DNA from: JAGLYZ01 sp049642725
GTDB taxonomy: Bacteria > Patescibacteriota > Minisyncoccia > Minisyncoccales > JAGMDC01
Assembly (NCBI GenBank): GCA_049642725.1
Contig: JBARPC010000006.1
Coordinates: 1 to 15,611, forward strand
Direction of reading: 5' to 3'
DNA length: 15,611 nucleotides
Shown: positions 4,790 through 12,781 of the stretch, piece after piece
How positions within the stretch are numbered: position 1 is the first letter of the stretch
Layout of the letters: every line of letters begins with the position of its first letter
Notes under the pieces: generated by a model
What the model saw: the letters and a program-made list of their open reading frames with translations, nothing else
What the model was told of the DNA's origin: nothing
The model's database searches: none
Program-made: the position numbers and the translations under genes

Positions 4790-6376
4790 ATGATTAGAGA
4801 AGATATAAGAAACATAGTTGAAAAGGCATGTTTTAAAGCAAAATTTTCTATAGATGGGATTGATTTTTCTATTGAGCATCCGGAAAACGAAAAATTTGGT
4901 GATTATTCCACAAATGCCGCTATGCAAATAGCCAAGATTGTAAAAAAGAAGCCGATGGAGGTCGCAAGAGTAATTACTCAGTCACTTAGTCACTCAGTCA
5001 CTAAGTCACTTTTTTCAAAGATTGAAATAATAAAGCCAGGATTTATTAATTTTTTTATTTCTAAAGAATATTTACAAAAACAAGTAAAAGAAATTTTGAA
5101 AGATAGTGAAAGATATGGTGATTTAAATATTGGCAAGAAACAAAAAGTTCAGATAGAGTTTATTTCAGCAAATCCTACCGGTCCTTTAACAATTGGCAAT
5201 GCCAGAGGGGGACCATTTGGCGATGTTTTAGCAAATGTTTTAAAGAAATCAGGATTTAAAATTGAAAAAGCATATTATGTAAATGATTTCGGAAATCAAA
5301 TTTTACTTCTTGGTCATTCTGTTTTAAAAGATAAAGAAGCAATTTATAAAGGGAAATACATTGATGAACTTAATAAAAAAATTAAAGAAAAAAATCCCTG
5401 CAAAGCGGGGAAAAAAGCAGCAAAGATTATTATAAATGAAATGATTAAAAAGACAGTAAGGAAAATGGGTATTAAATATAATGAATGGTTTTTTGAAAGC
5501 CAGCTTCATAAATCAGGACAAGTTGCTCAAGTAATACAATTTTTAAAAAAGAAAAACTTGGTTTATCAAAAAGAAGGCGCTTTATGGTTTAAATCCTCAA
5601 AGTATGGCGACAATAGAGACAGGGTATTAGTTAAAAAAGACGGCTCTAAGACATATTTAGCCGGTGATATTGCTTATCATAGATATAAATTTGAAAAGAA
5701 AAAATTTAATAAAGTGATAAATATTTGGGGCGCTGACCACTATGGAGACGTATTAGGATTGAAAGCTGGAACAGAAGCTCTGGGCCATAAAGATAAACTT
5801 GATATTATTCTTCATCAGTTTGTAACTATTTTAAGAAAAGGGGAAAAACAAAGGATGTCAAAAAGAAAAGGAGTTTATTTTACTATTGATGAGTTGCTTG
5901 ATGAAATTAATTCTGATGTAATGAGATTCTTTTTTCTCCAAAAATCTATAAATACACATTTGAATTTTGATATAACGTTAGCAAAAGAACAGTCAGAGAA
6001 GAACCCTGTTTACTATATACAATATGCACACGCCAGAATGCATAGTATACTCGCAAAATCCGAAATCCTAAGCACGTTGGACGCCCTAAATCCTAAACTT
6101 GAATTACTTAATCACCCAGCCGAATTAAAACTTATTAAACAGCTCATTAGATTTCCAGAGATTATAGAAGATACTGCTAAAGATTATCAGGTTCAGAGAA
6201 TTCCCCAATATGCTTTTGATTTAGCTGCTGTTTTCCATAAATTTTATCGCGACTGCAAAGTTATTATAAAAGACAAAGCGCTTTTTCAAAGTCGTTTAGC
6301 TTTAGTTGAGGCAACTATGGTTGTTTTAAAAAATACCCTTGATTTAATGAGTATTTCTGCGCCAAAAAAAATGTAA
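4790..6376 (+). CDS. argS: Arginine--tRNA ligase
   Basis: The protein has 528 aa and is a class I synthetase that charges tRNA-Arg. The N-terminal Add-1 domain covers about residues 1-100 (HPENEKFGDYSTNAAM). The signature region is SANPTGPLTIGNARGG at 126-141, where the usual HIGH motif reads TIGN (134-137). YYVNDFGNQI follows, with AGDIAYHRYKF and GADHYGDVLG further on. The KMSKS-type loop reads RMSKRKGVYFT. The DALR anticodon-binding domain ends in YRDCKV and SAPKKM. An 8-nt tandem repeat lies inside the Add-1 region. The start ATG has no Shine-Dalgarno. It is the first gene of the argS-ileS-recO unit, with 2 nt to ileS. Confidence 0.97.
   Translation: MIREDIRNIVEKACFKAKFSIDGIDFSIEHPENEKFGDYSTNAAMQIAKIVKKKPMEVARVITQSLSHSVTKSLFSKIEIIKPGFINFFISKEYLQKQVKEILKDSERYGDLNIGKKQKVQIEFISANPTGPLTIGNARGGPFGDVLANVLKKSGFKIEKAYYVNDFGNQILLLGHSVLKDKEAIYKGKYIDELNKKIKEKNPCKAGKKAAKIIINEMIKKTVRKMGIKYNEWFFESQLHKSGQVAQVIQFLKKKNLVYQKEGALWFKSSKYGDNRDRVLVKKDGSKTYLAGDIAYHRYKFEKKKFNKVINIWGADHYGDVLGLKAGTEALGHKDKLDIILHQFVTILRKGEKQRMSKRKGVYFTIDELLDEINSDVMRFFFLQKSINTHLNFDITLAKEQSEKNPVYYIQYAHARMHSILAKSEILSTLDALNPKLELLNHPAELKLIKQLIRFPEIIEDTAKDYQVQRIPQYAFDLAAVFHKFYRDCKVIIKDKALFQSRLALVEATMVVLKNTLDLMSISAPKKM
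4979..5010 (+). repeat. Four tandem copies of NAGTCACT inside argS
   Basis: CAGTCACT, TAGTCACT, CAGTCACT and AAGTCACT run without interruption. The copies translate to QSLSHSVTKSL in the N-terminal domain of ArgRS. Because the unit is 8 nt, gain or loss of one copy would shift the frame of an essential gene. Confidence 0.9.
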
Positions 6377-6378
6377 AT

Positions 6379-9300
6379 ATGTTAGTTGAATTTCATAAAT
6401 TAGAAGAAAAGATTATAAAATTCTGGAAAGAGAACAGAATTTTTGAGAAATCAATTGAACGACGCAAAAAAGCGCCTAATTTTGTTTTTTATGAAGGACC
6501 GCCTACTGCTAATGGTAAACCTGGTATTCATCATCTTGAAGCAAGAGTATTTAAAGATATAATCTGCCGTTATAAAACAATGAATAGCTTTAAAGTAATA
6601 AGAAAATCCGGCTGGGATACGCATGGCTTGCCGGTAGAGCTGGAGATTGAGAAAAAATTAGGACTAAGGAGTAAAAAAGATATTGAAAAGTTTGGCGTAG
6701 CAAAGTTTAATCAAGAATGCAAAAGCTCTGTCTGGCAATATAAAAAAGATTGGGAAGATTTAACAGAGAAAATTGGTTATTGGCTGGATATGGATAATCC
6801 TTATATTACTTACAAAACCAATTATATTGAAACTGTTTGGTGGCTCTTAAAACAGGTATGGCAGAAAAAACTTTTGTATCAGGATTACAAAGTAGTTCCT
6901 TATTGTCCAAGATGCGGAACGTCTTTATCTTCGCACGAGGTTGCCCAGGGATATAAGAAAATTGCGGAACCCGCAATTTTCGTAAAATTCCAATTAATAC
7001 GAAATACATATTTGCTTGTTTGGACTACCACGCCATGGACTCTTCCTGGAAATGTAGCTGTGGCAGTCAATCCGAAGTTTATTTATGTTAAATTAAAAGT
7101 TGATAATGAATATTTAATTTTAGCCAAACAGAGAATTAAAGATTGTGGTATAGAAGGTAAAGTTGTGGAAGAATTTAAGGGAAAAAATTTACTCGGTCTT
7201 AAATATAAGCCACTTTATAAAAACAATGCGCCTTACAAAGTGATAGCTGGAGATTTTGTAACAACCCAGGAAGGTACAGGATTGGTGCATATTGCGCCGG
7301 CATTTGGTGAGGACGACTTAACTGCCTTTCGGCAGCAAATTCCAAATTCCAAAAACCAAATTCCAAAACCAGTTGATGAAACAGGAAAGATGATTACTCC
7401 TGGATATAAATGGAATGGCTTGTTTGTCAAAGAGGCAGATTCATTAATTATTGAGGATTTAAAAAAGAGAAAGCTGCTTTTCAAAGAAGAACCATACGAG
7501 CACGATTATCCTTTTTGCTGGAGATGTAAGACGCCTCTAATTTACTATGCCAGGAAAAGTTGGTTTATCAAAATGACAAAAGTTAAAAGAGATTTGATTA
7601 AAAATAACGAAAAGATAAACTGGGTTCCCAAGCATTTAAAACATGGCAGGTTCGGCGAATGGTTGAGAGAATTAAAGGATTGGGCTATTTCAAGGGAAAG
7701 ATATTGGGGAATACCTCTGCCTGTCTGGCAGTGTAAAAAATGCGGTCATCAAGAGATTATCGGAAGCAAGCAGGATTTGTTAAAACAAAAGTTTAGCACT
7801 AATAAATATTTTATTTTAAGGCATGGTGAATCAGAATGCTTCAAAAAGAATATTCTTTCTTATAAAAATAAAGGAGCTGATTGTCCTTTAACTGAAAATG
7901 GCGGGGAACAGATTAAAAAAGTAGCGCAAAAATTAAAAAAAGAAAAAATAGATTTGATTTTTTCTTCTGATTTTTTAAGAACTAAACAAACAGCAGAGAT
8001 TATTTCAAAAGAAATCGGGAAGAAAGTAAAATATGATAAACGTTTGATAGAAGTAAATATTGGTATTTTTGACGGTAAAAATATTAAGGAATACCGTAAA
8101 TTATTTGAAGGGAAAATAGACAAATTTAATAAAAGACCGCATGAAGGAGAAAGCTATACAGAGGTTAAAGAGCGAGTTTGCGATTTTCTAAAAGAAATAG
8201 ATAAAAAATACAAAAATAAGAATATTTTAATTGTGAGCCATGGCGGTCCAATTTTAATGGCAGAAAGTATTGTTAGGGGATTTTCTCAAGCAGAAATTAT
8301 AGAACACTGGCAAGACAAAAGCATAGATGTTGGAGAATTAAGGAAATTGGAATTTAAGATTTTGCCTTACAATAAAGAAAATCAAGAATTGGATTTTCAC
8401 AAACCATATATTGATGAAGTGAAATTTAAATGTTCCAAGTGTGATAGTTTAATGGAGCGAGTTCCAGAAGTGATTGATTGCTGGTTTGATTCTGGCGCAA
8501 TGCCGTTTGCCCAGTATCATTATCCTTTTGAACAGAGGGAATTTAAAAATCAATTTCCAGCTGATTATATCTGCGAAGGAGTAGACCAGACAAGAGGCTG
8601 GTTTTATACTTTATTGGCAATCTCAACTTTATTGGATTTTGGCTCTCCTTATAAAAATGTCATTTCTTTGGGTCATATTTTAGATGAAAAAGGAGAAAAA
8701 ATGTCAAAGTCCAAGGGTAATGTAGTTGATCCCTGGCATATAATTGAAAAATACAGTTCAGATGCCGCTCGCTGGTATTTTTATACTATAAATCAGCCGG
8801 GCGATTCCAAACTTTTCAGAGAAAGAGATGTGGAACAAGCCCTTAAAAAGTTTATAATGATTCTGTGGAATGTCTTTTCTTTTTTTGAGACATATGTTCC
8901 AAAAGAAAACTCAAAGCTTCTGGACCGAGCGAAGTTCGGGACTCCCCGTAGGGTTGCAACTCAAAATGCAAAGCCACAACGCAAAGCTCAAAACTTGTTA
9001 GATAGATGGATAATTTCCAGATTAAATGAATTGATTTCAGGGGTTTCTGAAAAATTAGATAAATATGATATTGTTTCTGCTGCCAGAGATATAGAGAATT
9101 TTGTTATTAATGATTTATCTTTATGGTATGTGAGAAGATCAAGGAAGCGATTTCAGAACCCTGAAGCAAAAAAAGATTTTCAACAAGCATCGCAAACACT
9201 GGGGTTTGTTCTTCTTAGCTTAGCCAAGTTGACAGCTCCGTTTGTCCCGTTTATTTCAGAAGAAATATACCAAGATATTTCAAAAGGTAAATCTGTGCAT

Positions 9301-9843
9301 TTAGAAGATTGGCCCAAACCAGATAAAAAGGCAATTGATAAGAAATTAGAAGAAAAGATGGAGAAAGTAAGAGATATTACAGCACAAGGATTGTCGCAGA
9401 GAGCCAAGGCAGGGATAAAGATTCGCCAACCGCTTGCTTCGTTTGAAATAAAAATGAAAAATGAAAAACTAAAAAGTGATAAGGAACTTTTAGATTTGAT
9501 TAAAAAAGAAGTGAATGTGAAAAAAATCACCTTTGGCAAGACCTTTAAATTAGACACAAAAATTACGCCAAAGCTAAAGGAAGAAGGAATAATCAGGGAG
9601 ATTATTCGCAGTATTCAAGAAATGCGTAAAAAAGCTGGTTATGAGCCAAAAGACAGAGTTTTAATCAGATATACTGGAGATAAGGGATTGAATAAAATTT
9701 TAGAAAGAAATAAAAAGACAATTTTAAAAGAGATTGTGGTTAAGGATTTATTAGAGGGTGATAGGCCGAAAAGAGTTTTTGATATTGAAAAAACCTTCAA
9801 ACTTGAAGGACAAAAACTATGGCTGGGAATTAGAAAAATATAA
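6379..9843 (+). CDS. ileS: Isoleucine--tRNA ligase with inserted histidine-phosphatase domain
   Basis: The protein has 1154 aa, longer than the roughly 950-1050 aa expected. Class I motifs: PPTANGKPGIHH (42-52) as the HIGH region, SGWDTHGLPVE, the CP1 editing domain with TTTPWTLPGN and GTGLVHIAPAFGEDD, WGIPLPVWQCKKCGH with a Cys pair, VPEVIDCWFDSGAMPFAQ, and KMSKS at 774-778. The anticodon domain starts at LLDRW (873-877). Between GSKQDLLKQ (about 470) and LDFHKPYIDE (about 671) sits a histidine-phosphatase domain: RHGE at 481-484, SSDFLRTKQTA with R534, a LIEVNIGIFDG block with E558, and IVSHGG with H621. Three low-complexity or palindromic tracts are also translated in frame. The gene overlaps nothing and recO follows after 5 nt. 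Confidence 0.97.
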   Translation: MLVEFHKLEEKIIKFWKENRIFEKSIERRKKAPNFVFYEGPPTANGKPGIHHLEARVFKDIICRYKTMNSFKVIRKSGWDTHGLPVELEIEKKLGLRSKKDIEKFGVAKFNQECKSSVWQYKKDWEDLTEKIGYWLDMDNPYITYKTNYIETVWWLLKQVWQKKLLYQDYKVVPYCPRCGTSLSSHEVAQGYKKIAEPAIFVKFQLIRNTYLLVWTTTPWTLPGNVAVAVNPKFIYVKLKVDNEYLILAKQRIKDCGIEGKVVEEFKGKNLLGLKYKPLYKNNAPYKVIAGDFVTTQEGTGLVHIAPAFGEDDLTAFRQQIPNSKNQIPKPVDETGKMITPGYKWNGLFVKEADSLIIEDLKKRKLLFKEEPYEHDYPFCWRCKTPLIYYARKSWFIKMTKVKRDLIKNNEKINWVPKHLKHGRFGEWLRELKDWAISRERYWGIPLPVWQCKKCGHQEIIGSKQDLLKQKFSTNKYFILRHGESECFKKNILSYKNKGADCPLTENGGEQIKKVAQKLKKEKIDLIFSSDFLRTKQTAEIISKEIGKKVKYDKRLIEVNIGIFDGKNIKEYRKLFEGKIDKFNKRPHEGESYTEVKERVCDFLKEIDKKYKNKNILIVSHGGPILMAESIVRGFSQAEIIEHWQDKSIDVGELRKLEFKILPYNKENQELDFHKPYIDEVKFKCSKCDSLMERVPEVIDCWFDSGAMPFAQYHYPFEQREFKNQFPADYICEGVDQTRGWFYTLLAISTLLDFGSPYKNVISLGHILDEKGEKMSKSKGNVVDPWHIIEKYSSDAARWYFYTINQPGDSKLFRERDVEQALKKFIMILWNVFSFFETYVPKENSKLLDRAKFGTPRRVATQNAKPQRKAQNLLDRWIISRLNELISGVSEKLDKYDIVSAARDIENFVINDLSLWYVRRSRKRFQNPEAKKDFQQASQTLGFVLLSLAKLTAPFVPFISEEIYQDISKGKSVHLEDWPKPDKKAIDKKLEEKMEKVRDITAQGLSQRAKAGIKIRQPLASFEIKMKNEKLKSDKELLDLIKKEVNVKKITFGKTFKLDTKITPKLKEEGIIREIIRSIQEMRKKAGYEPKDRVLIRYTGDKGLNKILERNKKTILKEIVVKDLLEGDRPKRVFDIEKTFKLEGQKLWLGIRKI
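7336..7370 (+). repeat. AAATTCCAAA-type repeated words inside ileS
   Basis: Three copies of CAAATTCCAAA-like words are read as QIPNSKNQIPKP within the CP1 editing region. The tract is unlike the surrounding coding sequence and looks like an inserted simple repeat tolerated in a loop. Confidence 0.7.
8921..8998 (+). repeat. Palindrome-containing insertion in the ileS linker
   Basis: The tract includes CCGAGCGAAGTTCGG (8925-8939, CCGA/TCGG arms) and the GC-rich segment GGGACTCCCCGTAGGG. It translates to about 25 residues (848-872) unlike IleRS, between the catalytic body and the LLDRW start of the anticodon domain. LLDR appears at both ends (847-850 and 873-876), suggesting a junction duplication. 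Base composition differs sharply from its surroundings. Confidence 0.6.
9449..9478 (+). repeat. AAAATGAAAAATGAAAAAC tract inside ileS
   Basis: An A-rich repeated-word tract translates to KMKNEKLKSDK, just before the conserved ELLDLIKKEVNVKKITF segment near the C-terminus. It resembles the simple repeats seen elsewhere in the window. Confidence 0.5.
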
Positions 9844-9848
9844 TTAAA

Positions 9849-10592
9849 ATGGCTGTTCATTATCGGACAAAAGGTTTTTTTATAACAGAAATTGCTCGGG
9901 GAGAATCAGATAAATTATTTGTAGTTTATACAAAGGATTTTGGGAAGTTGAAGATTTTAGGAAAAGCAATTAGAAAGATTAAATCAAAGCTAAGAGGTGG
10001 AGCAAGAGAGCTTTGTCTATCAGAAGTTGAGTTTATTCAAGGAAAAACTCATAAAACCTTAACTGATACTGTTTTGATTGATAGTTTTCCAGAGTTCAGA
10101 AAAGATTTAGAAAAACTAAAAACTGCTTTTCAGATTAGTAATGCTTTAGACAGATTAGTTAAAGGCGAACAAAAGGATGAACAAATATGGGATTTATTAA
10201 ATGACGTCTTTAATAAATTAAATAATCGTTTTCTGTTTCCTGTTTCTTGTTTCCTGATTTACTATTATTTCCTTTGGAATCTTCTTTCTCTTTTGGGCTA
10301 CCAGCCAGAACTTTATAAATGTTCATTTTGTGGAAAAGGATTAAAACCATTTCAATTATACTTTGGCACGGGGCAAGGGGGAGCGGTTTGTAATATTTGC
10401 GCTCAGAAAATTAAAAAAGAGGATTCTTTGGAAAAATTAATGGAGATAAAGCCGGATGTTATAAAAATTTTACGGCTTTTTCTGCAAAAAGATTGGTCTG
10501 TTCTGTCAAAGTTAAAAGTTGAGGAGAAACATCAAAAATCATTAGAAAAAATTTCTGAATATTATCTTTGTTCTTCTTTGGAAAATTCATAG
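9849..10592 (+). CDS. recO: DNA repair protein RecO
   Basis: The protein has 247 aa. The N-terminal OB-fold begins HYRTKGFFITEIARGESDKLFVVYTKDFGKLKILGKAIRK, which matches the RecO family. The C-terminal part has the zinc-type cysteine set CSFCGKG and CNIC in a FGTGQGGAVC context, although some RecO proteins lack it. RecO helps load RecA on SSB-coated DNA with RecR. It is 5 nt after ileS, with the ribosome site if any inside ileS. A GTTTCCTG-type repeat (10229-10257) is translated in the middle helical region as FLFPVSCFL. Confidence 0.95.
   Translation: MAVHYRTKGFFITEIARGESDKLFVVYTKDFGKLKILGKAIRKIKSKLRGGARELCLSEVEFIQGKTHKTLTDTVLIDSFPEFRKDLEKLKTAFQISNALDRLVKGEQKDEQIWDLLNDVFNKLNNRFLFPVSCFLIYYYFLWNLLSLLGYQPELYKCSFCGKGLKPFQLYFGTGQGGAVCNICAQKIKKEDSLEKLMEIKPDVIKILRLFLQKDWSVLSKLKVEEKHQKSLEKISEYYLCSSLENS
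10229..10257 (+). repeat. GTTTCCTG-like repeated words inside recO
   Basis: The tract TTTTCTGTTTCCTGTTTC continues with a further TTGTTTCCTG. It is the only pyrimidine-rich simple tract in this otherwise purine-rich coding strand and adds aromatic/Pro residues in frame. Confidence 0.6.
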
Positions 10593-10612
10593 AAAACTGT
10601 TAAGATAAAAAG

Positions 10613-12298
10613 ATGAGAAACAAATTAGTTTTATTTTTAATCATTTTAAGTGTGGGCATAGGCGTTACTGGCTTTTGGTATTATCAGAAAAATATTTACT
10701 CAAAAGAAATTATAAAGTTAGAAATATTGGGTTCAGAAAAAGTAGAAGCAGGTCAAGAGATTGAGTATGTTGTTAAATATAAAAATAACGGTGACACCAG
10801 GGTTGAGGAGCCAAAGCTTATTTTTGAATACCCGGAAAACTCAATAACAGATGACGGTTATTTAAGAGACGAGATCAGTTCTGAAGAACTTGGTAACGCA
10901 ATTTATCCTGGTCAGGAGAAAACATTCAGTTTTAAAGCTCGGCTTTTAGGCAAAGAAGGTGAGAAAAAACAGGCAAAAGCAGTTCTAACTTACAGACCTA
11001 AGAATTTGGAATCGCGCTATGAATCAAAAACTACTTTTACTTCTGAAATTGAAAAAGTGCCTTTAACTTTTGAATTTGATTTTCCTTCAAGAATTGAATC
11101 AGATAAAGAAATAAAATTTCATTTGAATTATTTTTCTTATATTAATTATCCTCTTTCTGACTTAGGCATAAAGGTTGAATATCCTTTTGGTTTTGAGTTT
11201 ATAAAGGCCTCTCCTTCTGCTTTAGAAAATACTGAATGGACAATTAATCTTTTAGATAAATCAGAAGGAGGAAGGATTGAAATTACTGGCAAGATTTCTG
11301 GTGATGTCGGGGAAAAGAAAATTTTTGAAGCTGAATTCGGTGTTTGGCAAAAGGGAGAATTTGTTTTATTAAAAGAGGCCTCCAAGGGCATTGAAATTAT
11401 TGAACCCTCTCTCTATATTTCTCAGCAGATTAATGGAAATCCTCAATATGTTGCTAATGCCGGCGATTTACTGCACTATGAGATTTTTTTCAGGAATATC
11501 GGAGAAAAGGCCTTAACTAATCTTTCTTTGGTGACAAAGTTAGAAGGAAAGTTATTTGACCTTGAGAGTATAAAAACATTTGACGGTGTATTTGGGCCGG
11601 GAGATAATTCAATTATTTTTGACTGGAAAAAAGTTTCTAAACTTCAGTTTTTAGACAGTCAGGACGAAGGCAGGGTTGAATTTTGGATAAATTTGAAAGA
11701 TGACTGGCAAATGGATAATTTAGGAGATAAAAATCTGACAATAAAAAATAAAATTTATTTGTCTCAACAAGCTCGGGAGGAATTTATAACTAAAGTGAAT
11801 TCAAAGTTAGTTATTGAGCAAAAAGGATATTTTCAAGACGCCGCCTTTGGCAATTCCGGGCCAATTCCGCCAGAAGTTGGGCAGACAACAACCTATACTA
11901 TAATCTGGCAGATTAAAAATTATTACAATGATATCAAAAATGTGAGAGTAAAAGCAGTTTTGCCGCAAGAAGTAAGTCTCACTGCTAAGATTTTTCCAGA
12001 AGAGCAAAATGAAAAATTTGCTTTTGATTCCAGTTCAAGAGAAATTGTTTGGAATACAGGAGATTTAGAAGCAGGACAAGGGGTTTTAGATTCTATTTCT
12101 GTTCCCAATATTGCTTTTCAGATTGCTTTTACGCCGACCATCTCTCAAACAGGACAAACACCAGAGATTATTAAGGAAGTATCTATTTTTGCTGAAGATA
12201 CATGGACAGAGGAACTATTGGAGAGCAGCGATGAGCCAATCAATACAACATTGCCAGATGACGAAACCGTGAATGAATCGCAAGGAATTATTCAATAG
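10613..12298 (+). CDS. Membrane-anchored multi-domain surface protein (DUF11/CARDB-like repeats)
   Basis: The protein has 561 aa. It has one N-terminal helix (about residues 4-24), then an extracellular part made of repeated beta-sandwich units with the pattern typical of DUF11/CARDB-like domains: AGQEIEYVVKYKNNGD (near 46), SDKEIKFHLNYFSYINYPLSDLGIKVEYP (near 163), NAGDLLHYEIFFRNIGEKALTNLSL (near 283) and VGQTTTYTIIWQIKNYYNDIKNVRVKAVLP (near 424). The C-terminus is acidic with no second membrane helix or sorting motif. The N-in/C-out topology suggests a cell-envelope structural or adhesive protein. It is 20 nt downstream of recO, so it is probably co-transcribed. The exact family is not certain. 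Confidence 0.75.
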   Translation: MRNKLVLFLIILSVGIGVTGFWYYQKNIYSKEIIKLEILGSEKVEAGQEIEYVVKYKNNGDTRVEEPKLIFEYPENSITDDGYLRDEISSEELGNAIYPGQEKTFSFKARLLGKEGEKKQAKAVLTYRPKNLESRYESKTTFTSEIEKVPLTFEFDFPSRIESDKEIKFHLNYFSYINYPLSDLGIKVEYPFGFEFIKASPSALENTEWTINLLDKSEGGRIEITGKISGDVGEKKIFEAEFGVWQKGEFVLLKEASKGIEIIEPSLYISQQINGNPQYVANAGDLLHYEIFFRNIGEKALTNLSLVTKLEGKLFDLESIKTFDGVFGPGDNSIIFDWKKVSKLQFLDSQDEGRVEFWINLKDDWQMDNLGDKNLTIKNKIYLSQQAREEFITKVNSKLVIEQKGYFQDAAFGNSGPIPPEVGQTTTYTIIWQIKNYYNDIKNVRVKAVLPQEVSLTAKIFPEEQNEKFAFDSSSREIVWNTGDLEAGQGVLDSISVPNIAFQIAFTPTISQTGQTPEIIKEVSIFAEDTWTEELLESSDEPINTTLPDDETVNESQGIIQ

Positions 12299-12306
12299 GT
12301 TTGCTC

Positions 12307-12372
12307 GGATTTCCTTCTTTCCTCGCGCTTTACTATAAAGGGCTCCGACGCGTCTCGGAAAGCAAGAAATCC
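12307..12372. repeat. Long inverted repeat with nested hairpin after the surface protein
   Basis: Arms GGATTTC-ctt-CTTTCC (12307-12322) and GGAAAG-caa-GAAATCC (12357-12372) match at 14 of 16 positions. Inside them are CGCG (12324-12327)/CGCG (12349-12352) and a small hairpin CTTTA-CTA-TAAAG (12328-12340). The centre is GC-rich. No T-tract follows, so it is not a simple terminator. It may be a REP-like element, a 3' mRNA-protecting structure or a structured RNA. Confidence 0.6.
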
Positions 12373-12462
12373 TTACCATCCTATTTTAAAATTTGACACG
12401 GTGTTGCATCACTTAAGTTGTTATTGATAGTAATTATCTTGTTTTTATGAGATTTACTATTG

Positions 12463-12471
12463 TGCTATAAT
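12463..12471 (+). promoter_or_regulatory. Extended -10 promoter of the AbiE-type toxin-antitoxin pair
   Basis: TGTGCTATAAT contains TGcTATAAT, with TATAAT at 12466-12471. Only 7 nt separate it from the ATG at 12479, implying a leaderless mRNA. No clear -35 or Shine-Dalgarno is seen. Confidence 0.6.
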
Positions 12472-12478
12472 ATAAGCA

Positions 12479-12781
12479 ATGAAAAAAATGCCAAAATTTT
12501 TAAGCAAATATTTTTGGGATATTGATTTTAATAGATTCACAAAAGATAAATATCCATATTTTGTTATTGAAAGAATTTTGGAATTCGGCGACGAGTCCGC
12601 TATAAGATGGCTGAAAGAAAATTTTAACGAGACGCAAATAAAGCAAGCGCTTTTCAGAAAAAGAGGATTTTCTCAAAAGAGTGCTAATTATTGGGCATTG
12701 ATTTTTGATATTCCAAAAGAAAAAATTTTATGTTTACAGAAGTCTTATCAAAAACTCAAAAAGATTTACTGGCCGTATTAG
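12479..12781 (+). CDS. Putative antitoxin partner of AbiEii (DUF6922-like)
   Basis: The protein has 100 aa. Features are KYFWDIDFNRFTKDKYPYFVIERILEFGDESAIRWLKENF, then QIKQALFRKRGFSQKSANYWALIFDIP. This pattern of a small protein with FWD..., YVIERILEFGD... and SANYWALIF is typical of the short genes that precede AbiEii-type nucleotidyltransferases, so I call it the antitoxin. Its 3' end overlaps the next gene by 52 nt in another frame. Function is inferred from family pattern and position. Confidence 0.75.
   Translation: MKKMPKFLSKYFWDIDFNRFTKDKYPYFVIERILEFGDESAIRWLKENFNETQIKQALFRKRGFSQKSANYWALIFDIPKEKILCLQKSYQKLKKIYWPY

Noticed and set aside
7860..8123. Antisense frames over ileS, recO and the surface protein
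   Set aside because: Hydrophobic antisense frames are expected opposite A-rich coding DNA; they have no ribosome sites and no family features.
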